The notes below the pieces were generated by a model. The model saw only the letters and a program-made list of their open reading frames with translations. It had not been told where the DNA came from and did no database searches. The position numbers were made by a program, and so were the translations under genes. A stretch of 64,000 bases of DNA from Alcanivoracaceae bacterium (GTDB lineage: Bacteria > Pseudomonadota > Gammaproteobacteria > Pseudomonadales > Alcanivoracaceae): the NCBI GenBank assembly GCA_029212745.1, contig JARGOL010000001.1, forward strand, positions 291,948-355,947. Reading direction: 5' to 3'. Positions 25,232-34,369 of this stretch are shown one piece after another. Every line of letters begins with the position of its first letter. The first letter of the stretch is position 1.

Positions 25232-27043
25232 TCAGCGAACCGTCAGCCCCTGCTCACCAATATCTTCCGGATCCAGCACCGACAGAAAGCTGACTACATC
25301 CAGCTTGCTGCCTTCCAGCGACACGTCCCCGGTGGCGATGCCTTTCAGCAGGCCGGTCTCGCCAGCCAGCACCCGGTCGAGGAATGCTTTCTCCATCACC
25401 ATCTCGGCGTTGAGCTCAAGGTCATCCGGCACCACTTCGTAAACCTGGGCAATGCCATTGCGGATCTCGATGGCATGGCGCACGTCGATATCGGTAAAGG
25501 TAAAGCCCATGGTCAGCTCGGTATCCAGCGCGGCTTCCCCATCAAGGTGAAGCGCCATGCCGTTGAGCCACACAGCCGGCGGGAAGTTCTGCATCATGGT
25601 CACCGACATGAACGGCTTCTTCATGCCCACCGCCAACTCCTGCACGTTCAGCTCGCCTTGCAGCTCCATGGCAGATGTCAGGTACCAGTTGCGCCAGTTA
25701 ATGTTCATGCTGGCCAGCCCAAGCTGGGTCAGGGCATCCGCTTTCAGGTCACGGGCCTCGGTGTCAGCGTGATCAATCCGCACCAGGTGGGTGGCGAGCT
25801 CGGCGGCCCACTGGTATTCACCATCAGCTAGTGCCTGGCGCACAGCGTCAAGCACCGGCTTGCGCCCTCCCATCAACTGTACGGTGCGCTCCGCAGCCAG
25901 CTTGCGCGGCGTCGGGTCCAGGTTCACCGGGTCGCCATCGAACCAGCCAAGGTAGCCGTTGTAGATCTGGCGCACGGCGTGCTTCACCGTACCGTAGTAC
26001 TCGCGCAGGTAAGGCGCGTATTCCTCAAGGTGCGGCGGGAATGCCACCAGCTCCACCAGTTCATCCGGGGTATAGCCTTTGTTCATGTAGCGTACGGTCT
26101 GGTCGTGGATCCAGGCGATGCCGTCGCGGGTCATGCGCAGCACTTCCTCGACATTTTCCTGCCCTTCCACCGGCTGACCGTGGGACGGCACCATGGCCTC
26201 GGCTTTCAGTGCACGCAGACGATCGAGGCTCTTTACCCAGATCACCGGATCACGAAAACGCGTGCCGCGCAGCGTGTGCACGTTGGGCAGTGTCGGCCCC
26301 TGGATCGCTTCACCGGAGAGCAGGATCTTTTCATCCGGCAGCCAGATGGCCACTTCGTCAGGCGCTTCCGAGGGCACATGGATGAACTCCATGCGCACAC
26401 CGGCAATGGTTTTTTCCATGCGCTTGTCGAACGTCAGCGTGGGCGGGATAAAGGTGGAGCCCGGGTCTTTGTCGAAATCCACGTCGGGCACCGGGCCGAT
26501 GCCGGCGTTCATACCTTCCATCTGCTCCGGGCGCTCGGCCACCAGGGCAAGACCGAAGGAATAGCCGGAGCGCAACGCCAGGATCGGGCCGTTGGTGGCG
26601 CCCTGCAGCACCACGTTCTCCAGCAGGGTGTCGTGGGCAATGATCTCCACCTCACCGCTCTTCACCTGCTCGGGCGACACGAACGCCTGGGTGCCGTTGA
26701 TATGGTCCGGATGGAAGTGGGTATAGACGATGGCCTTCACCGGCTTGTCGGTGATCTTGCGAAACTCCGCCATCACCTTTTCCGACTGCAGCGCCGACTC
26801 GCCCACATCAACAATGACGATGCCGTCATCGCCCTCGATCATGATGGTGTTGGCCAGGTTCCAGCCCACCGCGGAATGCACGCGCTGGCCCACGGGGTAG
26901 ACGGTTTTCTCGAAGTGGGCCGTGTGTGCGGCCAGCTCCGGGTGAATACCGCTGGCAACCGGGGCACGCTCGGTGTCATCACAACCGGCCAGCAGGGCGC
27001 TGGCGAGGATCACGATCATCAGGGGGTGACGGAACAGGGTCAT
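25232..27043 (-). CDS. SdsA-type alkylsulfatase, metallo-beta-lactamase fold lipoprotein
   Basis: 603-aa sec-exported lipoprotein (lipobox LLAGC). The metallo-beta-lactamase domain carries the dinuclear zinc motif THFHPDH (HxHxDH, about residue 113), then EIIAHDTLLENVV, a GxxxxH histidine in VPSHGQPVEG, and the alkylsulfatase dimerisation domain (YxGWFDGDPVNLDPTP), ending in an SCP2-like lipid-binding domain. Homologous to Pseudomonas SdsA1, which hydrolyses medium and long primary alkyl sulfates (detergents). It is divergent from a LysR gene that probably controls it. Alkyl sulfates give fatty alcohols that fit the lipid theme of the window. Confidence 0.9.
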   Translation of the reverse strand: MTLFRHPLMIVILASALLAGCDDTERAPVASGIHPELAAHTAHFEKTVYPVGQRVHSAVGWNLANTIMIEGDDGIVIVDVGESALQSEKVMAEFRKITDKPVKAIVYTHFHPDHINGTQAFVSPEQVKSGEVEIIAHDTLLENVVLQGATNGPILALRSGYSFGLALVAERPEQMEGMNAGIGPVPDVDFDKDPGSTFIPPTLTFDKRMEKTIAGVRMEFIHVPSEAPDEVAIWLPDEKILLSGEAIQGPTLPNVHTLRGTRFRDPVIWVKSLDRLRALKAEAMVPSHGQPVEGQENVEEVLRMTRDGIAWIHDQTVRYMNKGYTPDELVELVAFPPHLEEYAPYLREYYGTVKHAVRQIYNGYLGWFDGDPVNLDPTPRKLAAERTVQLMGGRKPVLDAVRQALADGEYQWAAELATHLVRIDHADTEARDLKADALTQLGLASMNINWRNWYLTSAMELQGELNVQELAVGMKKPFMSVTMMQNFPPAVWLNGMALHLDGEAALDTELTMGFTFTDIDVRHAIEIRNGIAQVYEVVPDDLELNAEMVMEKAFLDRVLAGETGLLKGIATGDVSLEGSKLDVVSFLSVLDPEDIGEQGLTVR

Positions 27044-27166
27044 GGGGCTCTCCAGGTGGCGTTCTTGGTGTTGCGACTCGTAGCGACCTCCAGTCTGCCC
27101 CGTCGCTGGCTAGTCATCCAATGCATTATTTATTGCCTTTTGATGCGCATCTTGCATGATAGACGC

Positions 27167-28057
27167 ATGGATACCCGACTGCTGCAGCACTTCATCGCCC
27201 TGATGCACCACGGCAACTTTGCCCGTGCGGCGGAGGCCTCCCACCTCTCCCAGCCGGCGTTCAGCCGCGCCATCCAGCAGCTCGAGCAGCAGCTGGGCGT
27301 CACCCTGTTCGACCGTGGCCGTCACGGTGCCCGGCCCACGGCTTTTGCCGATGCCGCCCTGCCCCATGCCCGGGCGGTGCTGGGCGCGCTGGATGCCCTG
27401 CATCAGGAGATGGCGGGCCTGCAGGGACTGGAACAGGGCCGCCTGGCCATCGGTACCGGGCCCTACCCGGCGGTGGGCCTGATGGACACCCTGTGTGCCC
27501 GCTTTGTGGATCGCTACCCCGGCATCCACCTGCGCCTGCACACCGGCAACTGGCACGAGCTGCGCGACAGGCTGCTGGGCGGGGAGCTGGAGCTTTTTGT
27601 GGCGGATACCCGTGAACTGGCGGACGAACCCTCCCTGCAGATCCACGACCTGCCGCGGCGCGGCGGCCATGTGTTCTGTCGCCAGGGGCACCCCCTGTGC
27701 GCGATGGCCGCACTGGACTGGGCGGACCTGGGCGAATACCCGCTGGCCATGACGCGCCTGCCGGATCATGTGGAGCGGCGCATCGAACAACTCACGGGCA
27801 AGGGCAGGCAGCGCCGCATCGAATGCGACAGTGTCGCCCTGCTGGTGGCCATCGTCGCGCAGAGCAATGCCATCAGCCTGGCGCCGGATAGCGCCATCCA
27901 CCGGGAACTGGCCGATGGCCGACTGGTGACCCTGCCACTGGCCGCACCCGCCGGGCTGGAAACCGGCTACGGCCTGGTGCAGCGACGCGGCCACACCCTG
28001 TCGCCGGCGGCGCGGGCGTTCGTGGAATTGCTGGAGGCAGAGACAGCAGCGGGATAA
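27167..28057 (+). CDS. LysR family transcriptional regulator
   Basis: 296-aa LTTR. The N-terminal winged HTH is clear (LLQHFIALMHHGNFARAAE, LSQPAFSRAIQQLE, LGVTLFDRG), followed by the effector-binding domain (LAIGTGPYP, HTGNWHELRDRLLGG). Start ATG 27167 corresponds to the usual MDTRLLQHF opening. It is divergent from the alkylsulfatase with a 123-bp intergenic region; the analogous SdsB regulator of Pseudomonas is also LysR and adjacent to sdsA. The inducer is likely an alkyl sulfate or product, by analogy. Confidence 0.88.
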   Translation: MDTRLLQHFIALMHHGNFARAAEASHLSQPAFSRAIQQLEQQLGVTLFDRGRHGARPTAFADAALPHARAVLGALDALHQEMAGLQGLEQGRLAIGTGPYPAVGLMDTLCARFVDRYPGIHLRLHTGNWHELRDRLLGGELELFVADTRELADEPSLQIHDLPRRGGHVFCRQGHPLCAMAALDWADLGEYPLAMTRLPDHVERRIEQLTGKGRQRRIECDSVALLVAIVAQSNAISLAPDSAIHRELADGRLVTLPLAAPAGLETGYGLVQRRGHTLSPAARAFVELLEAETAAG

Positions 28058-28328
28058 GCCGGTGCAGGAACAGGAAAACGGGGGCCCCAGAAAGAAGAAG
28101 CGGGCCAGAAGGCCCGCAAGGTCATTTTCTCAGCATGACTGAATTGGCATCAGAACCAGAAAAAAAGGGGTCAGGCAACAGGACTGGCGCAATGTCATCC
28201 CTGCTGCGCTTTACTCACCATGCCGTAGCTTACCCAAGGCCGCAATCAGACGCATGCACTGACTCGCCGGTCAGGCAAATTTCTGAGCAATTGGTCACGT
28301 TATGCATGCCATAAATATCAGGACGATA
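28058..28328. other. Intergenic region between convergent LysR and AraC genes
   Basis: No gene seen. Includes a GC hairpin GCGGGCC-AGAA-GGCCCGC at 28100-28117 followed by AAGGTCATTTT, a weak terminator for the LysR gene, and the stretch AAAAAAAGGGGTCAGG near 28160, of unknown meaning. Confidence 0.5.
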
Positions 28329-29339
28329 TCAGGCGCTGTCTTCCTCGGCCTTGAGCTTGCGGTACTCGATGGGGGTCATGCCGACCCAGCGCTTGAACGC
28401 CCGGTAGAAGGTACTCGGCTCGGAGAAGCCGGTGAGGTAGACGATCTCGTCGATGGATTCGTCGGTGCCCGCCAGCAGGCGCTTGGCCAGCTTGCAGCGG
28501 TACTCGCTCACCAGCTGGTTGAAGTTGGTACCGGCATCCGCCAGCCGGGTGCGCAGCTGGCGCGGCTTGATACCCAGGCGCGTGGCCACTTCTTCCAGGT
28601 TGGCGTGGCCGGATTCCAGCAACTCGGCAATCAACCGGCTGACCTGGCCCACCAGGTCCTGCTTCTCCAGCCGCGCCACCTGCTCACTGGCGAGCTGCTC
28701 GTGCAGCTTGAGCAGGTCCGGCTCGTGGTGTGCTGACGGCATGTCCATAAGGGCGGCGTCGAACACGATTTCCACATCCTGCTGCTCGAACAGCACCGGA
28801 CAGCCGAAGACGCGCTCGTACTCCCGCTGGTCAGCGTGCTGCTTGTGATTGAAGCGCATCTCCAGCGGTACGAAGGCACCATCGGTGACATAGCTGAAAA
28901 ACTTGATCACGCCCACGGACGCGCATTCGTTGAGGTGGTGCAGCTTCTTGCTCCACATCATCTGCTTGAGATAGATGCGGCCGCCCTCCTCGCTGATGCG
29001 TGCACTGAATGCATCGGACAGCAGGCGCTGGTAATTGAGCGAACGCTTGAGGCCCTCGCCGAAGGTGGGGCTGGACAGGAACAGGTACTCGAGCACCTGC
29101 CCCTTGAAGATGGGCACATGGGCACCCAGGTGCAAGCCGATGTGCGGGTCGCCGGAGACTTCCTCGGCGGCCTGCCAGAACCATTCCTGGGCATCATGGG
29201 GAGTGCGCAATTCAGGCTGGGTGAGAATGGATTTTTCCAGACCCAGCTTGTTGAGGACGGCGTCGGCATCTATACCGGCACTGATCATGGCCCGATAGGC
29301 CATGCGCAGCAGTACGCCGGAATCCGTGAGATCAGTCAT
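28329..29339 (-). CDS. AraC family transcriptional regulator
   Basis: 336-aa AraC protein with the Arabinose_bd-type N-terminal half (residues ~20-200; the FNHKQHADQREYERVFGCPVLF segment is typical) and a C-terminal HTH_18 (LEEVATRLGIKPRQLRTRL; IDEIVYLTGFSEPSTFYRAFKRW). It is divergent, 221 bp apart, from the MaoC hydratase gene and so may regulate it. Relatives control lipid, ornithine or virulence genes, with unknown or fatty-acid ligands; the effector here is not inferable. Confidence 0.86.
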   Translation of the reverse strand: MTDLTDSGVLLRMAYRAMISAGIDADAVLNKLGLEKSILTQPELRTPHDAQEWFWQAAEEVSGDPHIGLHLGAHVPIFKGQVLEYLFLSSPTFGEGLKRSLNYQRLLSDAFSARISEEGGRIYLKQMMWSKKLHHLNECASVGVIKFFSYVTDGAFVPLEMRFNHKQHADQREYERVFGCPVLFEQQDVEIVFDAALMDMPSAHHEPDLLKLHEQLASEQVARLEKQDLVGQVSRLIAELLESGHANLEEVATRLGIKPRQLRTRLADAGTNFNQLVSEYRCKLAKRLLAGTDESIDEIVYLTGFSEPSTFYRAFKRWVGMTPIEYRKLKAEEDSA

Positions 29340-29560
29340 GTGACGTCAGCTTCTCCCTAACCCCGGGCACCGGACGCGGCGCCACAAAGGGCATACAACA
29401 GACGCCGCCACCGCGTTGGCCGCAGCGCCGGACAGACAGGCGAATGTACCACAGGGCCCGGTGCTTCGGAACCGCACTGGTACGTCAGTGCGGCCAATCG
29501 ACCGGGCCGGCCACGGGGCTATACTGCCGCGCATCTGCAGATTGCGTGCAAGGAGCCACC

Positions 29561-30433
29561 ATGACTGAAACCGCCATTCGAGAGATGAGAAACGCACCGT
29601 CCATGCTGCCGCTGTTCGCCAAGGCCGTACTGCGTGCCGGCGTCAAACCGGGCAAGAACCCGCAGCTGCCCGCCATCGGCGCACGACTGAGCGATGTCAT
29701 GCTGGATGCCAAACACCTGGCCGCCTATCGCAAGGTGTGTGGTTTCAACAGCACCGGCACCCTGCCGATCACCTACCCGCACATGCATGCGCACCCGCTG
29801 TTCATGTCCCTGCTACTGGACGACAGCTTCCCGTTCCCGGCCATGGGCCTGGTGCACGTACGCAACCGCATTACCCAGTTCCGCCCCATCAATGAGCGCG
29901 AGCAACTGGATGTGGAATGCACCTTTGGTGCGCTGGACAAGGTGGACGCCGGCTACGAGTTCTCCATCCTCACCCAGGTATCCACCGGCGGCGAGCACGT
30001 CTGGGAAAGCGAATCGTTCATGCTGTTCCGCACCGGCGGCGGCAACAAGGGCAAGAAGAAGTCACCGCCGCCGGCAGAGCCTGAAAGCAACACCAGCGAG
30101 TGGAAAGTGCCGGGCGACATCGGCCGCCGCTACGGCGCCGTCTCCGGTGACCGCAACCCGATCCACCTGTACCCGTTCACCGCCAAGCTTTTCGGCTTCA
30201 AGCGCCAGATCGCCCACGGCATGTGGTCCAAGGCCCGCTGTCTGGCCGAGCTTGAGCCGGAGTTTCCCAAGCAGGCATTCAGCGTGGATGTGCAGTTCAA
30301 GCTGCCGCTGTTCATTCCGGCAAAAGTGAAGTTCAAGCAGGAGCCGGCCAACGGCGGCATCGACTTCAAACTGCTGGGCGCAGACGGTATCAAACCGCAC
30401 CTGTTTGGTGAGATTCGCACCGTCAGCGAGTAA
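29561..30433 (+). CDS. MaoC-like (R)-3-hydroxyacyl dehydratase
   Basis: 290-aa double hot-dog hydratase/dehydratase acting on (R)-3-hydroxyacyl-CoA or -ACP. The hydratase-2 signature is near residues 196-225: a Ser-Gly-Asp-Arg-Asn-Pro-Ile-His run (Asp and His catalytic) followed by a GFKRQIAHGMW segment. The N-terminal half is an unliganded hot-dog with a QFRPINERE strand. It resembles mycobacterial HtdX, a partner of FabG4 and FadA2, whose homologues occur here at 19.3-22.3 kb. SD AGGAG lies 6 nt before ATG. A single gene, divergent from AraC. Confidence 0.84.
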   Translation: MTETAIREMRNAPSMLPLFAKAVLRAGVKPGKNPQLPAIGARLSDVMLDAKHLAAYRKVCGFNSTGTLPITYPHMHAHPLFMSLLLDDSFPFPAMGLVHVRNRITQFRPINEREQLDVECTFGALDKVDAGYEFSILTQVSTGGEHVWESESFMLFRTGGGNKGKKKSPPPAEPESNTSEWKVPGDIGRRYGAVSGDRNPIHLYPFTAKLFGFKRQIAHGMWSKARCLAELEPEFPKQAFSVDVQFKLPLFIPAKVKFKQEPANGGIDFKLLGADGIKPHLFGEIRTVSE

Positions 30434-30472
30434 TGCATCGTCACGCCTGATTGCAGAGCCCTGATGGCGCGT

Positions 30473-30560
30473 CCCCTCTCCCTCGGGGAGAGGGACAGGG
30501 TGAGGGCGGGTTGCGGTGGACGAGCCCTCACCCCAACCCCTCTCCCCGAGGGAGAGGGGC
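30473..30560. repeat. REP-like palindromic intergenic repeat
   Basis: CCCCTCTCCCTCGGGGAGAGGG then a GTGAGGGC/GCCCTCAC pair and a mirrored CCCTCTCCCCGAGGGAGAGGGG: nested inverted repeats spanning 88 nt in the otherwise empty space after the MaoC gene. The style matches widespread REP/BIME-like elements of Proteobacteria; a second copy was not seen in this window. Confidence 0.7.
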
Positions 30561-30673
30561 TTAACCACAGGGCCGGCCGCGCAGCGCCCCTCTGGCGCCC
30601 GTCCCGCGTAGGGACACGCACCTTCCCGGTAACACCGGAAGACCTCGGCCGAAGGCCGCACCCCTGAAAAAGA

Positions 30674-31123
30674 TCAAAGCGAAAAATACGCCCTGAGCCG
30701 CTTGTGCCTGTGGCGAAAAAACCACGCCACTATCTTGCCGGTGACTGCCGCCATCACCTGCGGTTCATAGCGCAACTCATCGATGACCCGTGTGGCATCA
30801 CCCTCTGCCACCACGGTGCGCGTGTGCTGCCACGACTGCATGCCGGTCATCGGTGATTGCTCGACGAACCGGTAGCCGGGCTGCCAGTCCACCATGGTCA
30901 GTTCACTGACACCACCGGGAATGAAGCCGAGCAGCAGCAAGCGAGAGCGATAGAGCATTTGCGGCGGCTGGATATCCAGGTCTTCAAGGGATTGCAGGTT
31001 GCCCGGCAAGGTCATACGCAACAGCGGGCGCATTTCATCCTTGAGGCCGGCGACGGAAACCGCCCGCCGCCAGACGTCCGCCACCGGGGCGTCCAGCACG
31101 GATTCGAAACGCTGCTCGATCAT
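30674..31123 (-). CDS. SRPBCC-family hypothetical protein
   Basis: 149-aa protein beginning MIEQRFESVLDAPVADVWRR, the pattern of START/polyketide cyclase-like helix-grip proteins that bind hydrophobic ligands (N-terminal strand, then P-x-x-x-VW). It ends with a basic helix region (FRHRHKRLRAYF) typical of SRPBCC members. Start ATG 31123 lies 7 nt after the amidase stop, on the same strand, implying cotranscription. Ligand unknown. Confidence 0.7.
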   Translation of the reverse strand: MIEQRFESVLDAPVADVWRRAVSVAGLKDEMRPLLRMTLPGNLQSLEDLDIQPPQMLYRSRLLLLGFIPGGVSELTMVDWQPGYRFVEQSPMTGMQSWQHTRTVVAEGDATRVIDELRYEPQVMAAVTGKIVAWFFRHRHKRLRAYFSL

Positions 31124-31130
31124 CGTCCCG

Positions 31131-32576
31131 TCACGCTGTCCAGGGCGGCACCCAGCCACCCACCGCTGTTTCCAGCGCCAGCGCACAGGCAATGCCGAGG
31201 TGATCCTGTTCCGGGCCGGCCACCACTTGCACGCCGGTGGGAATACCGTTGCTGTCCAGCCCCATGGGCACCGAGGTGGATGGCACCTGCATGGTGTTGA
31301 AGATGGCACAGTGAACAAAATTGAACGGCGGCCACAGGGCCTTGTAGTGCTTCGGCGCCACCGTCGGATACGGCGGATGCACCAGCACGCCATCGTCACC
31401 GAGCAATTCGTGCAGCTGCGCTTTCAGCGCTTCACCCATCGCCACCAGCTTGCGATGGCGGCGTGGCGCGAGCTCCGAGATGCGCTCGCCGGTGGCCAGC
31501 AGGATCAGCGGCAAGGTGTGCGGCGAGCGCCCCACCATCAGGCGGAACAGCTCACCGATGCCGCGTAACGGATTGCGCGTACCAAACATCATGTCGCTGA
31601 AGCTGTTTTCGCTGTCCGCCTCTGCCAGCATGGCTGACCAGATGTCGAACGCCTTGTCGATTGCCGGCAGGTCCACCGCTTGCGCACGCGCGCCGTTGTC
31701 TACCAGTGCCTGCACCGCCTTGTCCCGGGCCGCCTGCTGGTCTGCACTCATCTTCGGGCCACGCTCCGGCGTCACGGTGAGCACGCGCAACTGCGAAAAA
31801 TCTACGCTGGCCGGATCCTTCAGCCGGCCTGCCTGGTCACCGGCGAGCACACGCACCAGCACTTCCAGGTCCGTGGCCCGACGGCACAGCGGCCCGGTGC
31901 CGAGCACGCGGTTGGCTTCGCCCTTGGCAGCCGGGTACTGGCCTTCGTTGGGAATCAGCAACGGGCTGGGCTTGTGGCCGAACACGCCATTGAAAAACGC
32001 CGGCATGCGAATGGAGCCGCCCACGTCAGCACCAAGGCCGAACGGTGACGCGCCACTGCCGATGATGGCGCCTTCGCCACCGGAACTGCCGCCGACAGTG
32101 CGGCGTCGGTCATAGGGGTTATTGGTAATGCCGTAGACCTTGTTGAAGCTCTCCATCCACATGCACAGCTCGGAGGTGTTGGTGACCCCCAGCGGAATGG
32201 CGCCGGCCTCGCGCAGGCGCGCCACCGTGGGCGCGTCATGGTCATTGATGATGTGGGCGCGCTTGAGCAGGCCGGATGCCTGCGGCGTGCCGACGAAGGC
32301 GAAGTTTTCCTTGATCGTGCAGGGCACACCCAGCAGTGGCGGTAACTGGTCGAGGGTGCCGTTCTCGCGCGCCCGGGCAATGGCGTCGTCGGCTTCGACA
32401 GCTTCCCGCAGGGCGTCGTCACGGCGCTGGAACACCACGGCGTTGAGCACCGGATTGACCTGGTCGAGGTAATCGTAATGCGCCTGGACTGCGTCCAGGG
32501 AACTGAACTGGCCGTCACGAATGGCAGCGGCCAGTTCACTGGCGGACCAGGTCAACATGACGTGGGGTTTGCCCAT
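31131..32576 (-). CDS. Amidase (amidase signature family)
   Basis: 481-aa hydrolase with the amidase-signature catalytic triad: Lys in TIKENFAF (near residue 81), the Ser of SSGGEG in the Gly/Ser-rich loop (about residue 155-165), and the nucleophile Ser in GGSIRMPA (about residue 180). Could hydrolyse aliphatic or aromatic amides; some members act on fatty amides. Start ATG 32576 chosen for the GGAG upstream; a longer frame to 32636 is unlikely. It precedes the SRPBCC gene in one transcript. Confidence 0.85.
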   Translation of the reverse strand: MGKPHVMLTWSASELAAAIRDGQFSSLDAVQAHYDYLDQVNPVLNAVVFQRRDDALREAVEADDAIARARENGTLDQLPPLLGVPCTIKENFAFVGTPQASGLLKRAHIINDHDAPTVARLREAGAIPLGVTNTSELCMWMESFNKVYGITNNPYDRRRTVGGSSGGEGAIIGSGASPFGLGADVGGSIRMPAFFNGVFGHKPSPLLIPNEGQYPAAKGEANRVLGTGPLCRRATDLEVLVRVLAGDQAGRLKDPASVDFSQLRVLTVTPERGPKMSADQQAARDKAVQALVDNGARAQAVDLPAIDKAFDIWSAMLAEADSENSFSDMMFGTRNPLRGIGELFRLMVGRSPHTLPLILLATGERISELAPRRHRKLVAMGEALKAQLHELLGDDGVLVHPPYPTVAPKHYKALWPPFNFVHCAIFNTMQVPSTSVPMGLDSNGIPTGVQVVAGPEQDHLGIACALALETAVGGWVPPWTA

Positions 32577-32598
32577 GCGGTTATCTCCCGAAACGCAG

Positions 32599-32620
32599 AA
32601 AGGCGCCATTGGGCGCCTTT
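32599..32620 (-). terminator. Intrinsic terminator-like hairpin before amidase gene
   Basis: AAAGGCGCC, ATTG loop, GGCGCCTTT. Positioned after the small hypothetical gene (minus strand) and before the amidase start; the T run is short, so termination may be partial. Confidence 0.6.
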
Positions 32621-32688
32621 CGTCGCTGGCTGTCACGGTCCGGACAGGCCACTTTGCACGATAGTACCAGAGCCATCAGGCGCACCCC

Positions 32689-32952
32689 TTAACGGACGTC
32701 AGGGTCGTCCTGCTTGAGGGTGGCACGCACATCCTCACCCACGTCCACCATGTCATCCGCGAACCCGCCCACTTCGGCGGTGATATCGCGCACCAGCTGG
32801 TAAACCGAATCGCGGTCCACCGTCTCCTTGTCGCCATCAATGTAGCCGCGGGCGTAGTCCACCACCAGGTTATGGATGTTCTCCACCCGCGTGCTGCCCG
32901 AGGAGACCGTGGCTTCCAGCACACTGCGAACGGCATCGATAAGCTTGATCAT
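32689..32952 (-). CDS. Small hypothetical protein
   Basis: 87 aa, acidic, mostly helical, no signal or membrane segment. The sequence (KLIDAVRSVLEATV, ENIHNLVVDYARGY, a VRDITAEVGGFADDM helix) looks like a small coiled-coil or phasin-like cytosolic protein, but I cannot place it. SD GGAG-type (CAGGAGTCAGTC) before ATG 32952. It lies 74 nt downstream of a desaturase on the same strand and may be cotranscribed with it, which would suggest a lipid-related role; that link is weak. Confidence 0.62.
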   Translation of the reverse strand: MIKLIDAVRSVLEATVSSGSTRVENIHNLVVDYARGYIDGDKETVDRDSVYQLVRDITAEVGGFADDMVDVGEDVRATLKQDDPDVR

Positions 32953-33026
32953 GACTGACTCCTGCACGGCAACATTGCCTGACTGATCATCGCGCCGTTG
33001 CTGCACCGGTGCAAACGGCAATCGCC

Positions 33027-34151
33027 TCAGCGCGCCTGCAGCACCGTGTCGTTGCGCCCGGGCACGGCATAACGAAACACCTTGCGCCAGACGGTGAACA
33101 GCTGGCGTGCCAGGCCATGGCTGTTGTAGGGGATGCCATAGCGCGCGCACAGCTCACGCACCTGCGGCGCCACCTCCGCGTAGCGGTTGCTGGGCATGCG
33201 CGGGTACAGGTGATGCTCGATCTGGTGACTGAGGTTGCCACTGAGCAGGTGCATCAGCGGGCCGCCACTGATATTGGCCGAGCCCAGCACCTGGCGCAGG
33301 TACCAGTGGCCGCGGTCCTCGTTGGCCACCTGCTCGGGGGTAAATTCGTGCACGTCATCCGGAAAGTGCCCGCAGAAAATCACCGCATAGGCCCACAGGT
33401 TACGCAACAGGTTGGCCGCTGCGTTGGCCGCCAGCACCGGCAGGAAAAACGGACCGGCCAGCAACGGGAACAACAGGTAATCCTTGCCCAGCTGACGGCC
33501 GATCTTGCGCAACAGGTTGTCGAGCTTCTGGCGCGCGCGCGGCGCGGGCGTTTCACCCTGTCGCAGCGTAGCCAGCTCATCATCGTGGATCGCCACGCCC
33601 CACTGGAAAAACAGCGCCATGAGCAGATTGGACACGGGCTGGACCAGGTAGCCCGGGTGCCAGGGCTGCTGATCCGACAGGCGCAGGATGTGGTAGCCGA
33701 AATCCCGGTCCATGCCGATGACATTGGTCCACTTGTGGTGCAGATGGTTGTGGGAGCGTTGCCACTGGGCCGACGGGCAGACGTTGTCCCACTCCCAGGT
33801 GGCGGCCTGGATATCCGGATCGCGCAGCCAGTCCCACTGGCCGTGCAGGACGTTGTGGCCGATCTCCATGTTCTCGAGGATCTTGGCCAGCGCCAGCATC
33901 AGCGCACCGATGATGAAACCGCTCCAGTGCAGGATGCCGGCGAAAATCACCAGTCGGGCGACAAGCTCGAGCCAGCGCTGGGCACTGATCAGGCGGCGGA
34001 TATAACGGGCGTCGCGCGCACCCAGGCTGCTCATCACGCGGGCTTCGATGGCCTCCACCTCATCGGCGAAGGCGTCGCGGTCCGCTGCACTGAGGTGGGC
34101 AAGGCTCGGGTGTACCGGCACGGCAGAATGGCTGTGGTTCAGGCTGGTCAT
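33027..34151 (-). CDS. Acyl-CoA/fatty acid desaturase (DesB-type), solo copy
   Basis: 374-aa integral-membrane desaturase. All three His boxes are present: HNVLHGQWDW (about residue 97), HNHLHHKWTN (about 136) and HQIEHHLYP (about 310), which bind the di-iron centre; hydrophobic segments at residues ~65-95 and ~215-260. It makes unsaturated acyl chains from acyl-CoAs, with electrons presumably from one of the DesC-like reductases, since no reductase gene adjoins it. SD AGGA 6 nt before ATG. A DesT-type operator is at 34337-34354, about 190 bp upstream, so the transcript may have a long A-rich leader. Confidence 0.9.
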   Translation of the reverse strand: MTSLNHSHSAVPVHPSLAHLSAADRDAFADEVEAIEARVMSSLGARDARYIRRLISAQRWLELVARLVIFAGILHWSGFIIGALMLALAKILENMEIGHNVLHGQWDWLRDPDIQAATWEWDNVCPSAQWQRSHNHLHHKWTNVIGMDRDFGYHILRLSDQQPWHPGYLVQPVSNLLMALFFQWGVAIHDDELATLRQGETPAPRARQKLDNLLRKIGRQLGKDYLLFPLLAGPFFLPVLAANAAANLLRNLWAYAVIFCGHFPDDVHEFTPEQVANEDRGHWYLRQVLGSANISGGPLMHLLSGNLSHQIEHHLYPRMPSNRYAEVAPQVRELCARYGIPYNSHGLARQLFTVWRKVFRYAVPGRNDTVLQAR

Positions 34152-34369
34152 GGCAGATCCTGTCGTCTTGTTGTTCTTTTTTTATGGTTCTTTCTTTCTG
34201 GGTCTTTTTTTGGTTCTTGCTATCGGCTTTTATGTGGTTCTGTTTTTGACGCGGTCCGGGCCGGTGGCTGCACGGCCGGACAGTGATGACAGCCTACCGG
34301 GCCCGTACCGAATGAAAATCGGTAGATACCGCGATTTGTGAACACGTGTTTACGAAAAAGGTATCAGCG
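34152..34369 (-). promoter_or_regulatory. Leader/promoter region of solo desaturase, with A-rich stretch
   Basis: Holds the DesT-type operator at 34337-34354. Between about 34172 and 34245 the minus strand is a long A/G tract (AAGAACC, AAAAAAAG and AAAGAAAG repeated) that would form an unstructured, purine-rich mRNA leader just before the SD. Confidence 0.5.
34337..34354. promoter_or_regulatory. DesT-type operator upstream of solo desaturase
   Basis: TGTGAACACGTGTTTACG: GTGAAC-N4-GTTTAC, an almost perfect dyad of the same form and width as the other three DesT-type sites in this window. Confidence 0.65.

Noticed and set aside
25979-27166. A plus-strand frame running into the LysR gene, antisense to the alkylsulfatase.
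   Set aside because: The alkylsulfatase has clear zinc motifs; the LysR HTH begins normally at 27167.
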